From positions 95,513,972-95,577,971 of the forward strand of contig BTPG01000006.1 of assembly GCA_036245525.1 (NCBI GenBank): 64,000 bases of DNA, written 5' to 3'. This DNA comes from Semisulcospira habei (taxonomy: Eukaryota; Mollusca; Gastropoda; Semisulcospiridae). A program made the translations under genes and the position numbers. Positions 9,936-20,375 of this stretch are shown one piece after another. The notes below the pieces were generated by a model, which saw only the letters and a list, made by a program, of their open reading frames with translations, was not told the DNA's origin and did no database searches. Every line of letters begins with the position of its first letter. The first letter of the stretch is position 1.

Positions 9936-10905
9936 AAACGTTAAACTTCGTAACGCATGCAGACTTGCCCCCAGTCGTACGCACAGACTCTCGCACAACA
10001 GACGCATACACCGCCACTGACTCAGACGGGCGCATTCATGCGGTAAAACACAACTCACGGGCTTCCTTTCTAACGGAACTTTTATACACGATAAATAGAG
10101 AAAACGCTTAAATGATTATCAAACTATATAGACTTCCCCACTACCAACATCTCACCACCACCTGCACACACACAATATCAATGCCAGGCTAGGTAGTAGT
10201 CTCTCACACTCAACCTGTTTGGTGTTCTCGCCTGGTTACGTTCAGTCCTTTCACGTCTAGGCGTGCAAGTCCTTCGTACTCTCCCGAGTCGACTTGTCTC
10301 TCGTACCGTGGACGTCCTTGTAGCTCGTACCGTATCTTTGCTGTGACCTAAGTGTCTCGGCACCGGTCGCTCACTCCCCCAGTGAAGAGATGGAGTAGAG
10401 AGATGACCTCGCATTAGGTCCCTGGTGACTTGACGTCTCGGCGTCCGTCGCTCCAACTCCGACAAGCACTCTCAACAGTAATAAAGTCCTAAAACGTAAC
10501 ACTTGCTAAACACACACACACATTGGATAATATGAGATACATTACGTAACCTGGCTGATACGAATAACTCACACGTTCATTCACACACACACACACGTGC
10601 GCCATAACCCGACTACTTTCGTAACACCCCACATCTGTCAATACCTTGAAACAGACTATAACCTAACACTCTCGCTATACGTTATCCCATGCGCTGGAAA
10701 AGACTATACTTAACCACGTACTGCCTTCATAACGACTTAGGTATACACACCTCACATTCCTTTAGTTATCCATCTCAGTAAATAACTGTATACGAAAAAC
10801 ACCGGTTACCTCACTGAATCCCAAACCAACATAACTGAACCAAACCAGACAACGCTATACAACCAAATTACTCTTACCAACGCATACCGTCTTTAACTAA
10901 GCACT
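9936..10905. other. No recognisable gene; target DNA of the next LINE
   Basis: Nearly 1 kb of CA-rich sequence with short ACAC runs (10507-10522, 10583-10595). It was continuous with 14855-15646 before the LINE inserted. I recognise no coding region in it. Confidence 0.45.
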
Positions 10906-11574
10906 ATCAATAATTCCTGGGCAGTGGGCAGATGTTCACATCTGCACGGGACATAGACGACCCCGCCCTCCACGAGTCCCCTGCTGCCTTGCAGGCTTGG
11001 CCGCTTGGCTGCGGAAAGGCTAAGGGAGGAAACCCCTGACATCAAAGCCCCCGTGTCTCCGGGGAAGGCTTTTGAGCCAGAGACTAAGACAAGGACAGTC
11101 TGATATAAAACCTACGACCCGAGGACCTCGATGCCACCGTCCCAGCTTGCTAGGCCATGGCAAACGAACCAAGGGTTTAAAGGGTGGGGCCAGTACTGCG
11201 CACACTGCACTCCACCAAAAAGCTCCACCGCGCAGGCTTTAGGAAACGCCCACGGACTATGACACTGAACTTTCCAAGTCCTGTAGCGATGGGCAAGGGG
11301 CAAAACGGCAGGTGAAAGATGTCACTGGAAGCCGCAGTCTCAGTTCAGGATATTGGTCGCCTGATGTTGACATGGGGATGACAACGTCACTCGGCACACC
11401 CTGAACGACCAAGCAGCCTTCTCTAGGGACAGCACTGCTTGCTCCACACGGAGAGGGGCCTAGAAAAGGTGGCCTAACCAAAGCTCATCCCCTCGTAACC
11501 CAGTTGGCTAGCCGCGGTCAACGGGCATCTTCTCATGCGGTCAGAAAACAAGAAAAAACAATGGATCCACTCTC

Positions 11575-12410
11575 ATGACGACCACGACCGGACTCAACGT
11601 AGCATGCTGGAACATCCGAACCATGCTCGACATAGCAGACAGCGGACGCCCTGAACGTCGCTCCGCCCTCATTGCCCATGAATTGCGGAGGTTAAACATC
11701 GACATCGCCGCGCTCAGCGAAGTACGCCTCCCGGAGGAAGGCAGCCTCCAAGAACTTGGCGCTGGCTACACCCTCTACTGGTCAGGCAGGCCTGCATCAG
11801 AAAGACGGCTCTCAGGCGTGGGCTTCATGGTGAAGACCCACATTGCGACTAAGTTGGAAAACCTACCAACGGGTCACTCCGACCGCATCATGTCCATGCG
11901 CCTCCCACTGAGACACCAGCAATACGTCACCCTTCTCAGTGTGTACTCCCCAACCCTCCTGGCAGAGCCTGCAGAAAAAGACAAGTTCTACTCTGACCTG
12001 CGCAGCCTCCTGCAGAGCACCCCTGCAGACGACAAAGTCATCATCCTTGGCGACTTCAACGCCAGAGTGGGCCAAGACTCTGAAGCCTGGAAAGGAGTCC
12101 TCGGCAAGCATGGCGTTGGGAACTGCAATGACAATGGTCGCTTACTGTTGGAGCTCTGTGCAGAACAGCAACTTGTCATCACCAACACTACTTTCCAGCA
12201 AAAGGACAGTCGAAAGACCACCTGGATGCATCCTCGCTCCAAGCACTGGCACCTTATCGACTATGTCCTAGTGCGTCAGAGGGACCGCAGTGACGTCCTT
12301 CTCACCAGAGTGATGCCCAGCGCAGAGTGCCACACTGACCACCGCCTTGTTCGCTGCAAACTCAGGCTCCGCCTCAAGCTGAAACCCAAGAAAGGGCCCC
12401 CCCCCCCCCC
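11575..12410 (+). pseudogene. LINE endonuclease domain
   Basis: APE-type endonuclease starting MTTTTGLNVACWNIRTMLD. Catalytic motifs: N in CWNIRT, E in ALSEVRL, the SVYSP segment, GDFNARVG, and the terminal H in CHTDHRLV. This enzyme nicks genomic DNA to start target-primed reverse transcription. I took the ATG at 11575 because it immediately precedes the conserved LNVACWNIRT start. The frame ends in a C run at 12397-12412, where it shifts relative to the downstream linker, giving an artificial polyproline stretch. Confidence 0.92.
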
Positions 12411-12702
12411 CCCAAGAAAAAGCTTGGTGTTGCCAGCCTTCAGCGTGACGACAAGAAAGCTGCCCTTCAGGCCGATTTACAGCGCATGCTCAAAGACACA
12501 GTTGATCCAGCAGACTCCTCCCCTGAAACACTCTGGGAACAACTGAAAACTGCTATTGTAAAATCTTCTGTGGAAGTCTTGGGCTTTGCTAGAAAGAGGA
12601 ACAAAGACTGGTTTGACGAAAACGACGTAGAGATCCAGGAACTTCTAGCAAAAAAAAAAAAGAGCCGCCCACCAGGCCCACCTAGCCCAGCCTTCCTGCC
12701 CT
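12411..12702 (+). pseudogene. LINE linker between endonuclease and RT
   Basis: After the poly-C slip the frame resumes with ASLQRDDKKAAFQADLQRML and reads through SSVEVLGFARKRNKDWFDEN to a poly-A run at 12649-12661, where a second slip moves to the RT frame. Both shifts are in homopolymers. Confidence 0.85.
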
Positions 12703-14812
12703 GTGAAGAAGTCTGCCTTCCGCCTCATCTGCAGCAGTCTCCAGCTCAAGCTTAGAGAGCCCCAGAACGAGTGGTGGTCCAGACTCGCACAGAGGACCCA
12801 GCTCTGCGCTGACAACGGTGACTACAGGGGCTTCTACGAAGCACTGAAAGCAGTGTATGGCCCTAGGCACCTGGTACAAAGTCCCCTGCGAAGCGCTGAT
12901 GGACAGGCACTCCTCACAGATAATACCTCCATCTTGAACCGCTGGTCGGAATACTTTCAGGACCTCTTCGGCGCTGAGCGCACTGTTCAAGAAACAGTCA
13001 TCCTTCAAATCCCACACCTTCCACTAAAGGTTGAATTGGACGAACCGCCCACCGCCGAAGAGACTCTCACAGCCATCCACCAGCTCAAGAGTGGCAAAGC
13101 AGCAGGCATTGACGGAATCCCGCCAGAGATCTGGAAACATGGAGGCCCAGCACTGCACAACAAGCTCCACGACCTCTTTCTCTGCTGCTGGGAAAAAGGA
13201 ACACTACCAAAGGATCTCCGTGATGCAGTCATCATCACCCTGTACAAGAACAAAGGAGAGAAGTCTGCCTGCTCTAATTATCGTGGAATTACCCTGCTGT
13301 CCATTGCCGGGAAAATTCTCGCAAGGTTGCTCCTGAATCGGCTGGTACCTGCCATCGCTGAAGACCACCTCTCAGAGGGCCAGTGTGGCTTTAGAGCCAA
13401 CAGGAGTACCACCGACATGGTCTGTGCTGAGACAACTTCAGGAGAAGTGCCGCGAGCAGAACAAAGGGCTGTACGTAACGTTTGTCGACCTAACAAAAGC
13501 GTTTGACACTGTGAGCAGGCAAGGTATGTGGCAGATCCTGGAGCGACTAGGCTGTCCCCCAAAGTTCCTCAACATGATCGTCCAGCTCCACGAGGACCAG
13601 CAAGGCCAGGTCAGACTAAACAGTGACCTATCAGAACCATTCCCCATTCGCAATGGCGTGAAGCAAGGCTGCGTGCTGGCACCGACCCTCTTCACCATCT
13701 TCTTCAGCATGATGTTGAAGCAGGCCACAGTGGACCTCGACGACGACGACGCAGTGTACATCAGGTATCGTCTCGATGGCAGCCTGTTCAACCTCAGACG
13801 ACTGCAGGCCCACACGAAAACCCTAGACCAACTGATTCGTGAGCTGCTCTTTGCTGATGACGCTGCCCTCGTTGCACACACAGAGAGAGCCTTGCAGCGC
13901 ATTACGTCCTGCTTCGCAGATGCCGCCCAGCTCTTTGGACTTGAGGTCAGTCTGAAAAAGACAGAGGTCCTTCATCAGCCGGCACCCAAGGAAGAGCATC
14001 GCCCTCCCCACATCACCATCGGCGAGTCCGAACTGAAGTCTGTACACCAGTTTACCTACCTTGGCTGCATCATCACGTCAGACGCCAAGCTGGACAAGGA
14101 GCTGGACAACAGGCTGGCAAAAGCGAACAGTGCTTTCGGGCGACTATTCAAGCGGGTGTGGCACAATCAACAGCTGAAAAAAGGCACCAAGATCAGCGTG
14201 TACAGAGCTGTCGTCCTCACCACCCTGCTGTACGGTTCCGAGTCCTGGGCCCTCTACCGCAGCCAACTACGACTCCTCGAACGCTTTCACCAGCGCTGCC
14301 TGCGTACCATCCTCAGCATTCACTGGAGTGACTATGTCACCAACGTCGAGGTCCTTGAACAGGCGGAAACTGTGAGCATCGAGGCTTTGCTGCTGCGGAC
14401 ACAGCTTCGCTGGGCGGGGCACGTCTCCAGGATGGAGGATCATCGCCTACCCAAGATCACTCTGTTCGGCGAGCTCGCCACTGGACACCGAGACAGAGGG
14501 GCACCAAAGAAGAGATACAAAGACGGTCTCAAGAAGTCACTTAGTGCCTGCCAAATCGACCACCGCCAGTGGTCTTCGCTTGCTGCGGACCGTGACACCT
14601 GGCGCTCCACCATTCACAAGGCAGCCGTCTCCTTTGAGGACTCTCGCAGAGCTAACCTTAAGGACAAGCGGCTCAGAAGAAAAAACAGAGCTGTCGTAAC
14701 TCAGAACCCTGAACAGACCTTCCCCTGCAGCCACTGCGGTCGTACCTGCCTGTCCCGGATTGGCCTCCGCAGCCACGAACATGCCTGCAGACGACGTGGG
14801 CAAGCCCTATAG
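12703..14812 (+). pseudogene. LINE reverse transcriptase and C-terminal zinc finger
   Basis: RT motifs in order: KAAGIDGIPPEIWK, LYKNKGEKSACSNYRGITLL, a frameshift near 13421, then TKAFDTVSR (catalytic Asp of motif A), GVKQGCVLAPTLF (motif B), FADDAALVAH (motif C with both catalytic Asps), KKTEVLHQ and FTYLGCIITSD. The thumb has YGSESWALYR and RWAGHVSRM, then RYKDGLKKSL. The protein ends with a CCHC finger, CSHCGRTC...HEHAC, before the TAG at 14810. Apart from the one-base slip the RT is complete, with all catalytic aspartates present. Confidence 0.93.
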
Positions 14813-14854
14813 AATCTTCGTTCGCGAAGTCAAGCCAAGAGAGATCAATAATTC

Positions 14855-15646
14855 ATATATAGAAACATACCTGAATTCTAGGTTTCAGAGTCTTGGAATA
14901 CGGGCTAAGGTATCTCACACACGTCTGTATCCACTGACAGTAAAGCCCGCACTAACTTATTTAGACCTGACAGACTGAACTCTTGCCTACAACTCACTAA
15001 AACTCCCCGTGTTAACCGTTTCTTAAAGATTCCAAGTGGAGCACGGGCCTCACGGACTATCGGCACAAAACAAACCGCTAATAAAACTGTACCGTATTTA
15101 ACCTACTGTGCGAGCATAGAGTTTCATCACAAACTTTTAAGGCTTAACATCTTTTGTGGCTGCTCACGCTAGGGGAAAAGTCAGTATTCTTGGTGTCTTA
15201 GGTGATAGCTGTTCGTATGCATAGGCTTCGGTACTCGCGCTACACTACAGGCCGCGGGTATATCGCTCCTAAACTCGGTTTTGGGTGACATAGAAAATAA
15301 TATAATCCGGACACGCTAAGCGCAGTAAACCACATTAACTAATCCTACTGTGCGGTATACCAGATGAAAACAAAGCCAGTGAACAGACCACAACATACCC
15401 GTGGCTTGCAGTATATCGCGAGGACCTAAGATAATGTGCACGGACAGGGATCAACTACAACACTGAGAATGCGGAGTTTAGCCCCAATTGTGATTCGATA
15501 CCGTGCAGCAGCATCAGTGAGCTAAGTCGCTCATTAATCAACGTTTCTTACCACCATCTTGTGAAAGGGAGACAAACGCAACACCCGTATCACATGTTGG
15601 AAAACGAGGCGTGGTGTAATTGACGTCATATAAAAAAAGAACGAAG
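14855..15646. other. No recognisable gene; target DNA of the preceding LINE
   Basis: Continuation of the unassigned sequence at 9936-10905. No open frame with a recognisable domain, no repeat partner in the window. Confidence 0.45.
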
Positions 15647-15861
15647 TTAACACATTTGTACCGCAGGACCGAAATCACCAAATTTTGAAGTTGCCCTCTG
15701 AAGGAGTGTATTGCAATTCTAGAGACAGATCAAGCATGATAGTTCAAGGGGGGTGCCAGAATAGCTTGGCGCCTATGGGCGCCAAGCTAATCTGGCACCA
15801 CCCTTGAAATATCACGCTCGATCCATGTCTTGCTGTGGTGTGTTCGGGCTGAATGAGTTAA
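15647..15861. mobile_element. Hairpin MITE, family D2, complete
   Basis: TTAA at 15647-15650 and 15858-15861. The core palindrome GGTGCCAGAATAGCTTGGCG pairs with its complement around GCGCCTATGGGCGC. The right arm has CTAATC where the left predicts CTATTC, so this copy mixes the D1 and D2 arm sequences. Confidence 0.9.
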
Positions 15862-15904
15862 ACATGAAAACCCGAACAATTTTCGAACATCTTTCTTTGC
15901 CGTT

Positions 15905-16189
15905 GTTGACACACAATATTAAATAGAGAAAACTCCGCTTATAACAAGATGTTGACACACAATATTAAATAGAGAAAACTCCGCTTATAACAAGATGTTG
16001 ACACACAAGCGTGCTTGTTGGGTTCAGTTCGCGGCGGCGCTTTGAGCCGATTTTCAATTGGGATAAAGCGCCTATTTAATGCGCTTATTATTATTATTAT
16101 TATTATAATATTAAATAGAGAAAACTCCGCTTATGAACAAGATGTTGACACACAATATTAAATAGAGACAACTCCGCTTATAACAAGAT
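15905..16189. repeat. 46-bp tandem repeat interrupted by a SINE tail
   Basis: GTTGACACACAATATTAAAT units begin at 15905, 15951, 15997 and 16144. The third unit is split by the sequence at 16009-16107. Each unit ends CTCCGCTTATAACAAGAT. Confidence 0.9.
16009..16107 (+). mobile_element. 5'-truncated SINE
   Basis: It is essentially identical to the last 100 bp of the full SINE at 53344-53761: GCGTGCTTGTTGGGTTCAG, TTTTCAATTGGGATAAAGCG, then (TTA)n. It disrupts one unit of the 46-bp array. Confidence 0.9.
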
Positions 16190-16375
16190 CGGATATAACA
16201 AAAGTCGTTTATAACAAACCTTTCGCGGAGGTACCGGCCAAATTTGCTCTTTGTCTTTGTAAAATAAAGCCGCTTATAGGGATATCGGATATTACAAAAC
16301 TTCCGTTATAACAAGTCTTTTTTTCAGTCCCCGTGGCGCTGTCGACTTCGCTTATAACAAATGTTACCTTAAAAG
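16190..16375. repeat. TATAACAA-rich sequence resembling pogo/Tc1-like ends
   Basis: Repeated GGATATAACAAA, TTATAACAAA and CGTTATAACAAG motifs alternate along both strands, similar to the ends of the candidate at 20376-21415. No transposase is seen. Confidence 0.4.
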
Positions 16376-16437
16376 CTGCGAAGTAAACAGAAAATACTTG
16401 TGATTTCACAAACTGTTTGTGTTTACATTTGCCTGGT

Positions 16438-16480
16438 TAACACATTCGAGACGTGTCGCATCCGATTCGCGGGATTTGCC
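16438..16480. mobile_element. Hairpin MITE, family A, left arm only
   Basis: TTAACACATTCGAGACG then TCGCATCCGATTCGCGG; the right arm is absent. Confidence 0.65.
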
Positions 16481-16588
16481 AAGGAATATCAGACTGCGTG
16501 GGTCAAAGAAGCTAATAAAGTCCATGAGCTTCTTCCTACCTCACCTTACTAATGCCTCTTACTCGCAGACATAAGCCCTATTTTTTTT

Positions 16589-16702
16589 CTACCCAATGCG
16601 CAAAGGCCATCGAGCAGACGTCGGCTGCCGTTGGCCCCCGCACTGCCATGCGCGGGCCAATGGCAGCCGACGTCGGCCCGATGGCCTTTGCGCACTGGGT
16701 AT
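16589..16702. mobile_element. Palindromic element, family E
   Basis: ACCCAATGCGCAAAGGCCAT at the left pairs with ATGGCCTTTGCGCACTGGGT at the right, and GCAGACGTCGGCTGCC pairs with GGCAGCCGACGTCGGC inside. Ends differ from the TTAA families. Confidence 0.85.
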
Positions 16703-17051
16703 CTAGAATTTTTCCTCGCAGACCGCTGGAAGGGGCTGACTGGGAGCAGTATGAGTTCCTACCACCACTACACCGGCGCTAGCAAATCACACAGTGTTCT
16801 CTGTGTGCGGGATTGTACATCATTACAGTCTTTCTGAACGTTACTCTGGGCAGTCACACTGGAATATATGTATGCACGTGAAAGACCGTGACAAAACTAA
16901 GGCTGACGTCGGGTAGAGTTAGTTTTTGTTGTTGTTGTTGTTGCTTTCATGGTGTTCTGTGAGCCAGACACCTGTGTGCGTCATACCTGTTTCCGCGACA
17001 TGTTGGTTTCCTGTTGGTTGGGAGTGCTTAATGTTGAGGCTGGCCTGTGTT
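16703..17051. other. No recognisable gene
   Basis: Unassigned; contains a short (GTT)n run at 16925-16944. Confidence 0.4.
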
Positions 17052-17155
17052 CGAAATGAGACGATCCTCTAGGGGAAAAATGAAACGATCCTCTAGGGTT
17101 TAAAATGAGACGATCCTCTAGGGGGAATACGAGACGATCCTCTAGGGGAAAAATG
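17052..17155. repeat. Short tandem repeat, four units of about 24-27 bp
   Basis: ACGATCCTCTAGGG recurs four times with slightly different spacers. Confidence 0.9.
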
Positions 17156-17352
17156 GAGATACAGTTAAATCCGGATAGAACAAATTTGCAGAGGGCCAAG
17201 ATTTGTTTGTTGTTATTTTGTAAAAAGCGAAGTATCAGACTTTTAAATCATTTTCCCCGCGACACGCCCAACAAGATATGGCACGACGATGATAGTTCAG
17301 GGGTGGTGACAGAATAGCTTGGCGCCTATAGGCGCCAAGCTATTCTGTCACG

Positions 17353-18057
17353 AGTGTCATAGAAGAGTATGCAACAACTGCTACATACAGGATGCAGCTA
17401 GCCCTGGACAGGCTGACAGACTGGACCAACAACTGGTGTGTGACCATCAACACAGAAAAATCATCAGCCACACTCTTCCCTCTCTCCAACAAAGCAAAGG
17501 CTGGCAATCTAACACTGGGCAACACCCCACTGCGGTATGATGACCAACAGACATACCTGGGCGTCGCCCTTGACAAGAGGCTGACGTGGAAGCCGCACAT
17601 TTGGAACGCAGAAGCAAAAGCTAGAAGAAAGCTGAACATCATGAGGAAGCTGGCTGGAACACAATGGGGAGCCAATGAAAAGATCCTCAAAAATGTATAT
17701 CAAGGCACAGTGAGACCACACCTTGAGTACGGATCCAATGCATGGTTGACGGCAGCCCAGTCACACCAGCAGACCATTGACAGAGTTCAGTACCAGGCAC
17801 TGCGTATCATCACCGGCGCGATGAGATCCACACCAATTGAAAAGATGGAAGAGACAACAGGCATCCCACCCCTGATCATGAGAAGAGATTGCAAAGCCTT
17901 GATACAGTCCACAAAGGTTAGGTCTTCCAAAGACCATCCTATGAATGCCAGGATGAAACATCCAACCTCAGGGAGACTAAAAAGATCAAGCTTTGTGAAG
18001 GAGACGAGAGCTCTGCAGAGAAAACACCAGGCAAAGCTCCCTGCGCAGGTAGAGTAA
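17353..18057 (+). pseudogene. I-clade LINE ORF2: RT C-terminal part
   Basis: Open from the truncation point to a TAA at 18057. Motifs: LTDWTNNWCVTINTEKSSAT (motif D with K-S), TYLGVALDKRLTW, LEYGSNAWLTAA and QYQALRIITGAM, the usual RT palm and thumb signature of I-like elements. The polymerase active site is missing because of 5' truncation. Confidence 0.88.
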
Positions 18058-18121
18058 GCCAGAAAACATCACCATCTCTTCCACGGTACCCTACATCACC
18101 ACCAAAGATGAGCACAGCACT

Positions 18122-18617
18122 GTGAGCAAGAAAGCCCTGACACTGGCCATGCTCGAAGAAAAGTATCCCCAGGAAGCATGGATACGGGCATACACCGATG
18201 GATCAGCCACAGATGCAGTTCAGCATGGAGGGGTTGGGGTGTACATTCAGTACCCAAACGGAAAATGGCAGGCAGAGGCAGTATCAACAGGCCTTCACTG
18301 CACAAATTACAGAGCTGAGGTGGAAGCTGGTCCGTGCTGCAAACAGCCTTAGTGGCACTGCAGACCCTGATGCCCAGATTGTCTTCCTGACTGATGCCAT
18401 GTCTGTCCTTGAGGCAGCAACAGAAAGCAAACTGCCACGTCTACAAGAGGCACTGCAAAACATCAAGTGCACCAGACTGGTGCTGCAGTGGATCCCTTCA
18501 CACTGTGGCATCTACGGCAATGAAGAAGCTGACAGAATGGCAAATGACAAAAGTGGGTGCAGAGAAAGAACAAGACAAAAATGGAGTCAGCTTCACAGAG
18601 ATGAAGACCATCATTAA
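18122..18617 (+). pseudogene. I-clade LINE ORF2: RNase H
   Basis: Catalytic positions D (AYTDGSATDAV), E (TNYRAEVEA), D (FLTDAMSVLEA) and H/D (WIPSHCGIYGNEEADRM) are all visible. A frameshift near 18335 puts the first two and the last two in different frames. The frame is also broken between RT and RNase H (stop at 18057). Confidence 0.88.
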
Positions 18618-18894
18618 GTCTGTGTACAGACCACCACAACGGCCCATAGACAGTTACCATCAGCTGTCCAGACAAGAGCAGGTGACCATCTTCCGTCTGA
18701 GGACCTGGCACAACCGACTCAATTTCCACCTGCACAGACGCTTTCACCTCGTGCCATCTCCCCTGCGCCCTTGTGGAGAAGCAGAGCAGACCACAGAGCA
18801 CGTCCTCCAGGACTGTGGGAACCACCAGCTGCTGAGGGAGGAGATATGGCAGAAGCCCGCCACTCTACAAGAGAAACTGTACGGGCCTGTATAG
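18618..18894 (+). pseudogene. I-clade LINE ORF2: C-terminal region
   Basis: Encodes QEQVTIFRLRTWHNRLNFHL and then CGEAEQTTEHVLQDC, the Cys/His block found after RNase H in I-like elements, and ends with a TAG at about 18894, followed by the 3' UTR. Confidence 0.8.
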
Positions 18895-19280
18895 GTGCTA
18901 CAGAAGACCACAGATTTCATTTTGAGAGCCAAACTCCAAGTGTGACGGCGTCGAGAAGAAGAAGAGGAAGATTCTGCCACCACCCTTGAACTATCATGGT
19001 CGATCTGTCTCCTGAATTGTAATGCAGTCCTTAGAGGATAACTCCAAAATGTGGGTATTTCGTACCTCGGACGCAATGGGTTAATGTAATAATCCCCAGC
19101 TATGTTTTCAGCTTAAGTGTATTCAATTCAAATCGCATTTTAACTTAGAATCACTTATTTAGAGTGGTTTGCAATCACCACAAGAAAATGACAGATTGCT
19201 TTATTTTTTAAAGGAAAGTCTGAGGGGAAAAGGGAGGGGATGGGTGTGGGCGGTCAGGGTAGGGGGAGGGGGAGGGGCTG

Positions 19281-19480
19281 GTGGTATAAACAATGCAATC
19301 AATTTTACGTCAGACACGACTGGAAGACACCCTTGTAGCAAAAAGTGATGTCAGTAACAGCCTTGCAGCCACAGCACAGCGCTAAATAATTACCACGGAG
19401 CTGTAGGTGGTATTTGAAACCTGTTAGCGCAAACCTCCGTACTGTTCTCAGCACTGACAGTGTCTCAACGGTGACATTAA
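19281..19480. repeat. Dispersed repeat R1, copy 1
   Basis: CTGGAAGACACCCTTGTAGC and TTTGAAACCTGTTAGCGCAA recur at 21489-21830. The spacer between the two blocks differs between copies. No coding sense. Confidence 0.75.
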
Positions 19481-19593
19481 TTAAAAATCAAAACAAAACG
19501 AAGATGGGAAATATAGCAGGACGCGCGGCATGCAGGGTCTCACGAGAATCTAAACCCTCCTACTGGAAAGATGAGCCCCATTACCAGCCGGAG

Positions 19594-19675
19594 ATTAACG
19601 CATTCGAGATGTGCCACCTCCGGATACGCGGCTTAGGCCGCGTATCCGAAGGCGGCACGTCTCGAATGCAGGTAA
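19594..19675. mobile_element. Hairpin MITE, family A
   Basis: Stem GAGATGTGCCACCTCCGG paired with CCGAAGGCGGCACGTCTC, loop GGCTTAGGCC. The right end reads GCAGGTAA in place of GAGTTAA. Confidence 0.88.
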
Positions 19676-19854
19676 GCCTGTAGATGAAATATCTAACTGA
19701 CCTAAATCACTGGTCTTGTCCTTCAGTACACGACAGGAAATTCCCTTATCAAACTTTCTTTGGTATTTAGGTACGTCATTTTCTGAACTTAGTCAATTTA
19801 CTGCAGGTACACGCGCAGATCACGCTTTTGATATCATCGTAAATTTAACGTTTT

Positions 19855-19990
19855 AGAACCCTAGCCGTCAAAGGAACATGGATACAAAGTGGATTGAGCA
19901 AGAGGCACAGATCCTCATGAGCCCCCGCCACTGCGGGGGGCTCATGAGGATCTATACCTCTTGCGTTTGGATGGTGTTCAGTTTCTCTCT
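19855..19990. mobile_element. Hairpin MITE, family B
   Basis: GCCGTCAAAGGAACATGG outer arm; central hairpin 19899-19964 with CTCATGAGCCCCCGCC and its complement. Confidence 0.88.
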
Positions 19991-20212
19991 GCAGCGAATA
20001 GGTTAGAGCATGCAAAATCATTTACAAATAGTGCGGTCAGCTGGTCATGTTCGACGGAGGCATGACTGAATTTGCACCAACTGAGGGGTCAAGTTCCTAA
20101 CATGAAGGCAACTGTTTGGTAACTGCGGACAGCCTTGATTGGCTAATTAAAATATATCTATCAGAGTGGATGTGTGACTAATGACTTCCGTTGCAGTCTG
20201 TCATTAGAAATA

Positions 20213-20266
20213 CACACGCACGCACGCACACGCGCTCGCACACGTACATGCACGCACACACATGCC
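20213..20266. repeat. CA/CG-rich simple sequence
   Basis: Interrupted (CACG)/(CACA) repeats. Confidence 0.85.
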
Positions 20267-20375
20267 ACGAGCAAGCTATGAGCAAGTAAATCGAAATCAT
20301 GCGAGGTTCTTTCCCTTGCTTATTGAAAAAAGCTTGTTTAATGGCTGACAGTTCAAAAACTAAATGTGATCAATT

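Larger units (their letters stand above)
10917..14843 (+). mobile_element. Near full-length APE-type LINE with C-terminal zinc finger (RTE/Nimb-like, clade uncertain)
   Basis: A 3.9-kb insertion bounded by an 11-bp direct repeat, ATCAATAATTC, at 10906-10916 and 14844-14854. It holds a roughly 660-bp 5' leader, one long coding region (endonuclease, reverse transcriptase, CCHC finger; 11575-14812) and a very short 3' UTR of about 30 bp. The UTR has a small CTTCG/CGAAG hairpin and ends in CAAGCCAAGAG. The leader suggests it is not 5' truncated. The coding region is broken only by single-base frameshifts, two of them in homopolymers, so it is either young or affected by sequencing error. The related fragment at 56612-56995 shares the tail-domain pattern YGE..RYKD. 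Confidence 0.9.
17352..18970 (+). mobile_element. I-clade LINE, 5' truncated, inserted in a MITE
   Basis: Flanked by a 10-bp target duplication with one mismatch (ATTCTGTCAC at 17342-17351, ATTCTGCCAC at 18971-18980). The 5' end lies in the RT thumb; the 3' UTR (18897-18970) ends in (GAA)n. The same 3' UTR forms the 86-bp insertion at 50413-50498. Confidence 0.9.
17243..19084. mobile_element. Hairpin MITE, family D2, split by a LINE
   Basis: The left part (17243-17351) runs from TTAAATCATT through GGCGCCTATAGGCGCCAAGC to ATTCTGTCAC. The right part (18971-19084) resumes ATTCTGCCACCACCCTTG and ends GCAATGGGTTAA. The intervening 1.6 kb is an I-clade LINE. The two parts together make one ordinary D2 element. 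Confidence 0.88.

Noticed and set aside
10178..10465. Arg-rich 95-residue minus-strand frame
   Set aside because: No recognisable domain, biased composition, and no support from neighbours. It lies in DNA that shows no other sign of coding.
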